Below, piece after piece: positions 33,968 to 36,187 of a stretch of 36,187 nucleotides of DNA. The stretch is from an uncultured Eubacteriales bacterium (lineage in GTDB: Bacteria > Bacillota > Clostridia > Oscillospirales > Acutalibacteraceae). The stretch's first letter is position 1. Every line of letters starts with the position of its first letter. The position numbers and the translations under genes are program-made. The notes beneath the pieces were generated by a model. It saw only the letters and a program-made list of their open reading frames with translations, was not told the DNA's origin and made no database searches. The stretch spans positions 1-36,187 of the forward strand of contig ONBJ01000009.1 of NCBI GenBank assembly GCA_900316025.1, in the 5' to 3' direction.

Positions 33968-34066
33968 TGCGATTGCAGCCCGATGCGGACATTCGTCCGC
34001 ATCGAAATTCAAAGGCGTGCCTTTGAATTTGTCAAAAGCGTTCCGCTTTTGACGGCTGCAATCGCA
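33968..34066. repeat. Family 1 four-way-junction repeat, copy 9 (reverse arm order, in 5' leader)
   Basis: Outer stem TGCGATTGCAGCC (33968-33980) pairs with 34054-34066. Perfect hairpins lie at 33981-34004, 34005-34030 and 34031-34053. Its arms (GCGGAC-type, CAAAGGC-type, GTCAAAAG-type) are in the opposite order to copy 5, as expected for an inverted element. Confidence 0.93.
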
Positions 34067-34131
34067 GTGTGAGCTAAGCCGCAAGGTTTGATTTTATCAT
34101 ATAGTGCAGTCAGAAACAGGAGGGAAAGGAC

Positions 34132-34707
34132 TTGAACGGCAGCGAACGTTTATTTTTATTTGATTTTTGCAGAATTATATTTTTTTCTGTAAGTGCGGTA
34201 ATTCTGCTGATTACGTTTGTATTCAGATTTGCCGTAGTTGACGGACCTTCAATGAACAATACGCTTCAGAATAATGACGTAGTTATCATTACAAATTACC
34301 AGACGTTTTTTGAATATATTCCCCCTCTGAAGCTGAATGCAGGTGACGTTGTTGCGATAGCTCCCGATGAAGAAAGTAAGCACGAGCATAAAATAGATAC
34401 CGCATTCATAAAGAGAGTTATAGCTGTAGAGGGGCAGACAATAGGCTTTGATACTCAGAAGGGAGAGGTGTATATAGACGGCAAGGTTATAAAAGAGCCG
34501 TACATTTCATCAAAAACCCTCAAGGGAGTAGAGTGGGATATTCCCGACAAAATACCCGAAGGCAAGGTCTTTGTTATGGGTGATAACAGAGCCGTTTCTG
34601 TGGACAGCAGAAGTAAAAGAATACAGCTTGTGGATAAAAAATATATAATAGGAAAAGCTCAGATTGTAGTTTTTCCGTTCAGCAGATTTTCGTATATTTA
34701 CAAATGA
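34132..34707 (+). CDS. lepB: Signal peptidase I
   Basis: Membrane serine protease that releases exported proteins. A 191-residue protein. One N-terminal membrane helix (IIFFSVSAVILLITFVFRF), catalytic Ser40 in VDGPSMNNTL, catalytic Lys94 in FIKRVIAVEG, and the signature MGDNRAVSVDSR. The short, single-anchor form is typical of Firmicutes. The start is TTG at 34132 behind AGGAGGGAAAGGA. Its stop overlaps an upstream ATG of rbgA; the better rbgA start is 9 nt further on. Confidence 0.96.
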   Translation: MNGSERLFLFDFCRIIFFSVSAVILLITFVFRFAVVDGPSMNNTLQNNDVVIITNYQTFFEYIPPLKLNAGDVVAIAPDEESKHEHKIDTAFIKRVIAVEGQTIGFDTQKGEVYIDGKVIKEPYISSKTLKGVEWDIPDKIPEGKVFVMGDNRAVSVDSRSKRIQLVDKKYIIGKAQIVVFPFSRFSYIYK

Positions 34708-34715
34708 GGTGCATT

Positions 34716-35567
34716 ATGAGTCAGGTACAGAATATACAGTGGTTTCCGGGTCATATGACAAAAACAAAAAGAAAAATACAGGCTAATTTAAAGCTCGTTG
34801 ATGCCGTAGCCGAAATTATAGATGCAAGAATACCGATAAGCAGCAGAAATCCCGATTTGGACTCCATAATTCAGAACAAGCCCAGAATTATTCTTATGAA
34901 CAAGTGCGATATGGCGGATAAGGTTCAGACGGGAAGATGGATTGAATACTACAGAAAACAGAATATCACAGCAATTCCCATAGATTGCAAGTCGGGAAAA
35001 GGACTTAATAACTTCATACCTGAGGTAAAAAAGGTTCTTTCCGAAAAAATAGCTCAGTGGGAAGCCAAGGGTATGAAAAACAGGAGCATACACATTATGA
35101 TAGTAGGCATACCCAATGTAGGGAAATCTTCCTTTATAAACAAAATGGCTAAAAAGGAAAGTGCAAAGGTTGAGGACAGACCCGGTGTGACAAGGGGAAA
35201 TCAATGGTTTTCAATAGGGCAGGGACTTGAACTTCTCGATACTCCGGGAGTTCTCTGGCCTAAATTTGATGACCCCGAAGTCGGCGAAAAGCTTGCCTTT
35301 ACAGGAGCAGTGAAAGATCAGGTTATGGATACAGAGCTTCTTGCGTTCAGACTGCTTGAGGTTATGTCGAAGTATCCTACACCACAGTTTATAGAAAGAT
35401 TTAAGCTTCAGGATATTGACCTTGACAGTACAGAGCCTTATGAGCTTCTCGAAATCATAGGAAGAAAGCGTGGTATGCTTATGTCAGGCGGAGTTGTCTT
35501 GCGGGTCAAGGGCAGAGCCCTTGCGGTTTCCAAAGGCGGAGCCTTTGGTCAGGATTTTCAAGGGTGA
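34716..35567 (+). CDS. rbgA: Ribosome biogenesis GTPase RbgA/YlqF
   Basis: Circularly permuted GTPase needed for late 50S subunit assembly. Motifs in permuted order: [21 protein letters not shown] (G4), CKSGKG (G5), [12 protein letters not shown] (G1), PGVTRG (G2) and DTPGVLWP (G3), then a C-terminal domain with [18 protein letters not shown]. After that point the normal C-terminal helix is replaced by about 20 residues ([16 protein letters not shown] and a few more) encoded by family 2 repeat copy f, which also supplies the TGA stop. GAGGTG favours the ATG at 34716. The motifs are otherwise intact, so the protein is probably functional with an altered tail. Confidence 0.95.
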   Translation: MSQVQNIQWFPGHMTKTKRKIQANLKLVDAVAEIIDARIPISSRNPDLDSIIQNKPRIILMNKCDMADKVQTGRWIEYYRKQNITAIPIDCKSGKGLNNFIPEVKKVLSEKIAQWEAKGMKNRSIHIMIVGIPNVGKSSFINKMAKKESAKVEDRPGVTRGNQWFSIGQGLELLDTPGVLWPKFDDPEVGEKLAFTGAVKDQVMDTELLAFRLLEVMSKYPTPQFIERFKLQDIDLDSTEPYELLEIIGRKRGMLMSGGVVLRVKGRALAVSKGGAFGQDFQG

Positions 35568-35577
35568 AACCCTTGAA
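35507..35577. repeat. Family 2 triple-hairpin repeat, copy f (inverted, overlapping rbgA)
   Basis: Hairpins lie at 35507-35523, 35530-35548 and 35557-35577. The first ~60 nt are translated as the end of rbgA. The third hairpin holds the stop codon in its loop region. Confidence 0.9.
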
Positions 35578-35596
35578 CACAAAAGGAGAGATAACA

Positions 35597-36187
35597 ATGG
35601 AATGGTTTTTATACGAAAATGAAGCGATAAAAAACGGCTATAACAGCATATGCGGAGTTGACGAAGCAGGCAGAGGACCGCTTGCAGGGCCTGTATGTGC
35701 GGCGGCGGTGATACTTAACCCTGACAAAATAATTGAGGGAGTGAACGACTCCAAAAAACTCAGCGAAAAAAAGCGTGAGGAGCTTTTCGACATCATAAAG
35801 GAAAAAGCTGTAAGCTACAGTATTGCGTGGGCGAGCGTTGAAGAAATAGAAGAAATAAACATTCTTAATGCGGCTATGCTGGCTATGAAACGTGCCGTGG
35901 AAGGTCTGAAAATACCTGCGGACTATGCACTGATTGACGGAAATAAAACACCTGATTTGAAAATACCGTGTCAGGCTATAGTCAAGGGCGATGCAACATC
36001 TATGTCAATAGCGGCAGCGTCCATACTTGCAAAAGTAAGCAGGGACAGGCTTATGAGGGAATATGCAGAAAAATATCCTGAATACAGCTTTGAAAAGCAT
36101 AAGGGATACGGAACGAAAGCTCATACGGAAGCAATAAAAAAGTACGGCATATGTGAAATACACAGACCGTCATTCCTCAAAAAAATA
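35597..36187 (+). CDS. rnhB: Ribonuclease HII (runs to the window end)
   Basis: Removes RNA from RNA-DNA hybrids, including single ribonucleotides in DNA. The [14 protein letters not shown] motif has the catalytic Asp-Glu pair, followed by [16 protein letters not shown]. The catalytic centre continues with [10 protein letters not shown] and the [20 protein letters not shown] segment, ending in [13 protein letters not shown]. All 197 codons in the window are open with no stop, so only the last few residues may be missing. AAAGGAGAG precedes the ATG, 30 nt after the rbgA stop. The rbgA-rnhB order is common in Firmicutes. Confidence 0.96.
   Translation, partial: MEWFLYENEAIKNGYNSICGVDEAGRGPLAGPVCAAAVILNPDKIIEGVNDSKKLSEKKREELFDIIKEKAVSYSIAWASVEEIEEINILNAAMLAMKRAVEGLKIPADYALIDGNKTPDLKIPCQAIVKGDATSMSIAAASILAKVSRDRLMREYAEKYPEYSFEKHKGYGTKAHTEAIKKYGICEIHRPSFLKKI

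Noticed and set aside
3551..34066. Family 1 elements as simple rho-independent terminators
   Set aside because: They lack T-runs, hold four stems each, and one lies between a promoter and its operon.

Overview
The window looks like chromosome of a Gram-positive gut or rumen Ruminococcus-type bacterium (Oscillospiraceae). Pointers are a SCIFF peptide with its maturase, a C-terminal type I dockerin, Thr/Glu/Pro linkers of the TEAPTEAPT kind, a cobalamin riboswitch, a surface GH13 amylase, low GC, strong AGGAGG ribosome sites and unusually frequent TTG starts. The species cannot be fixed from the sequence alone. There are no rRNA, tRNA or CRISPR features.

Layout. Positions 1-3480: an XRE-type regulator on the minus strand, a possible small RNA, a phased A-tract array, a polyprenyl-phosphate sugar transferase, then the SCIFF peptide and its radical-SAM maturase. 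Positions 3746-13088: mutS2, a membrane-anchored unknown, a tiny lipoprotein overlapping an HPr-kinase-like gene, a YfhO-type membrane protein, an M20 dipeptidase and a multi-pass membrane protein. Positions 13252-25263: a phage-derived operon between two strong hairpin terminators. Positions 25630-31240: a B12 riboswitch controlling a secreted DUF4430/beta-propeller/dockerin protein, then leuB, a lipoprotein alpha-amylase and a second possible small RNA. Positions 31820-36187: an NlpC/P60 wall protein and a lepB-rbgA-rnhB operon (rnhB reaches the window edge).

The phage-derived locus follows the gene order of the PBSX xkd operon: terminase, portal, protease, decoration, capsid, connectors, then LysM hub, gpD-like hub, spike, gp25, gpJ, DUF2313 and fibre. 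The block that normally sits in the middle (sheath, tube, chaperones, tape measure) is absent, and the two genes on either side of the gap overlap by 4 nt. Integrase, replication and lysis genes are also absent. All reading frames are open. The locus could therefore encode a capsid with a baseplate but no recognisable tail, either a domesticated particle or an element that borrows tail parts from elsewhere.

The second striking feature is 15 intergenic structured repeats in two families. Family 1 (9 copies) has an outer stem around GCGATTGCAG/CTGCAATCGC that encloses three perfect hairpins, a four-way-junction shape. Arm sequences differ between copies but stay perfectly paired, and arm order shows polarity. 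Family 2 (6 copies) is three hairpins in a row with conserved spacers. Four copies lie inside the phage operon, one is in the lepB 5' leader, and one has rewritten the 3' end of rbgA.
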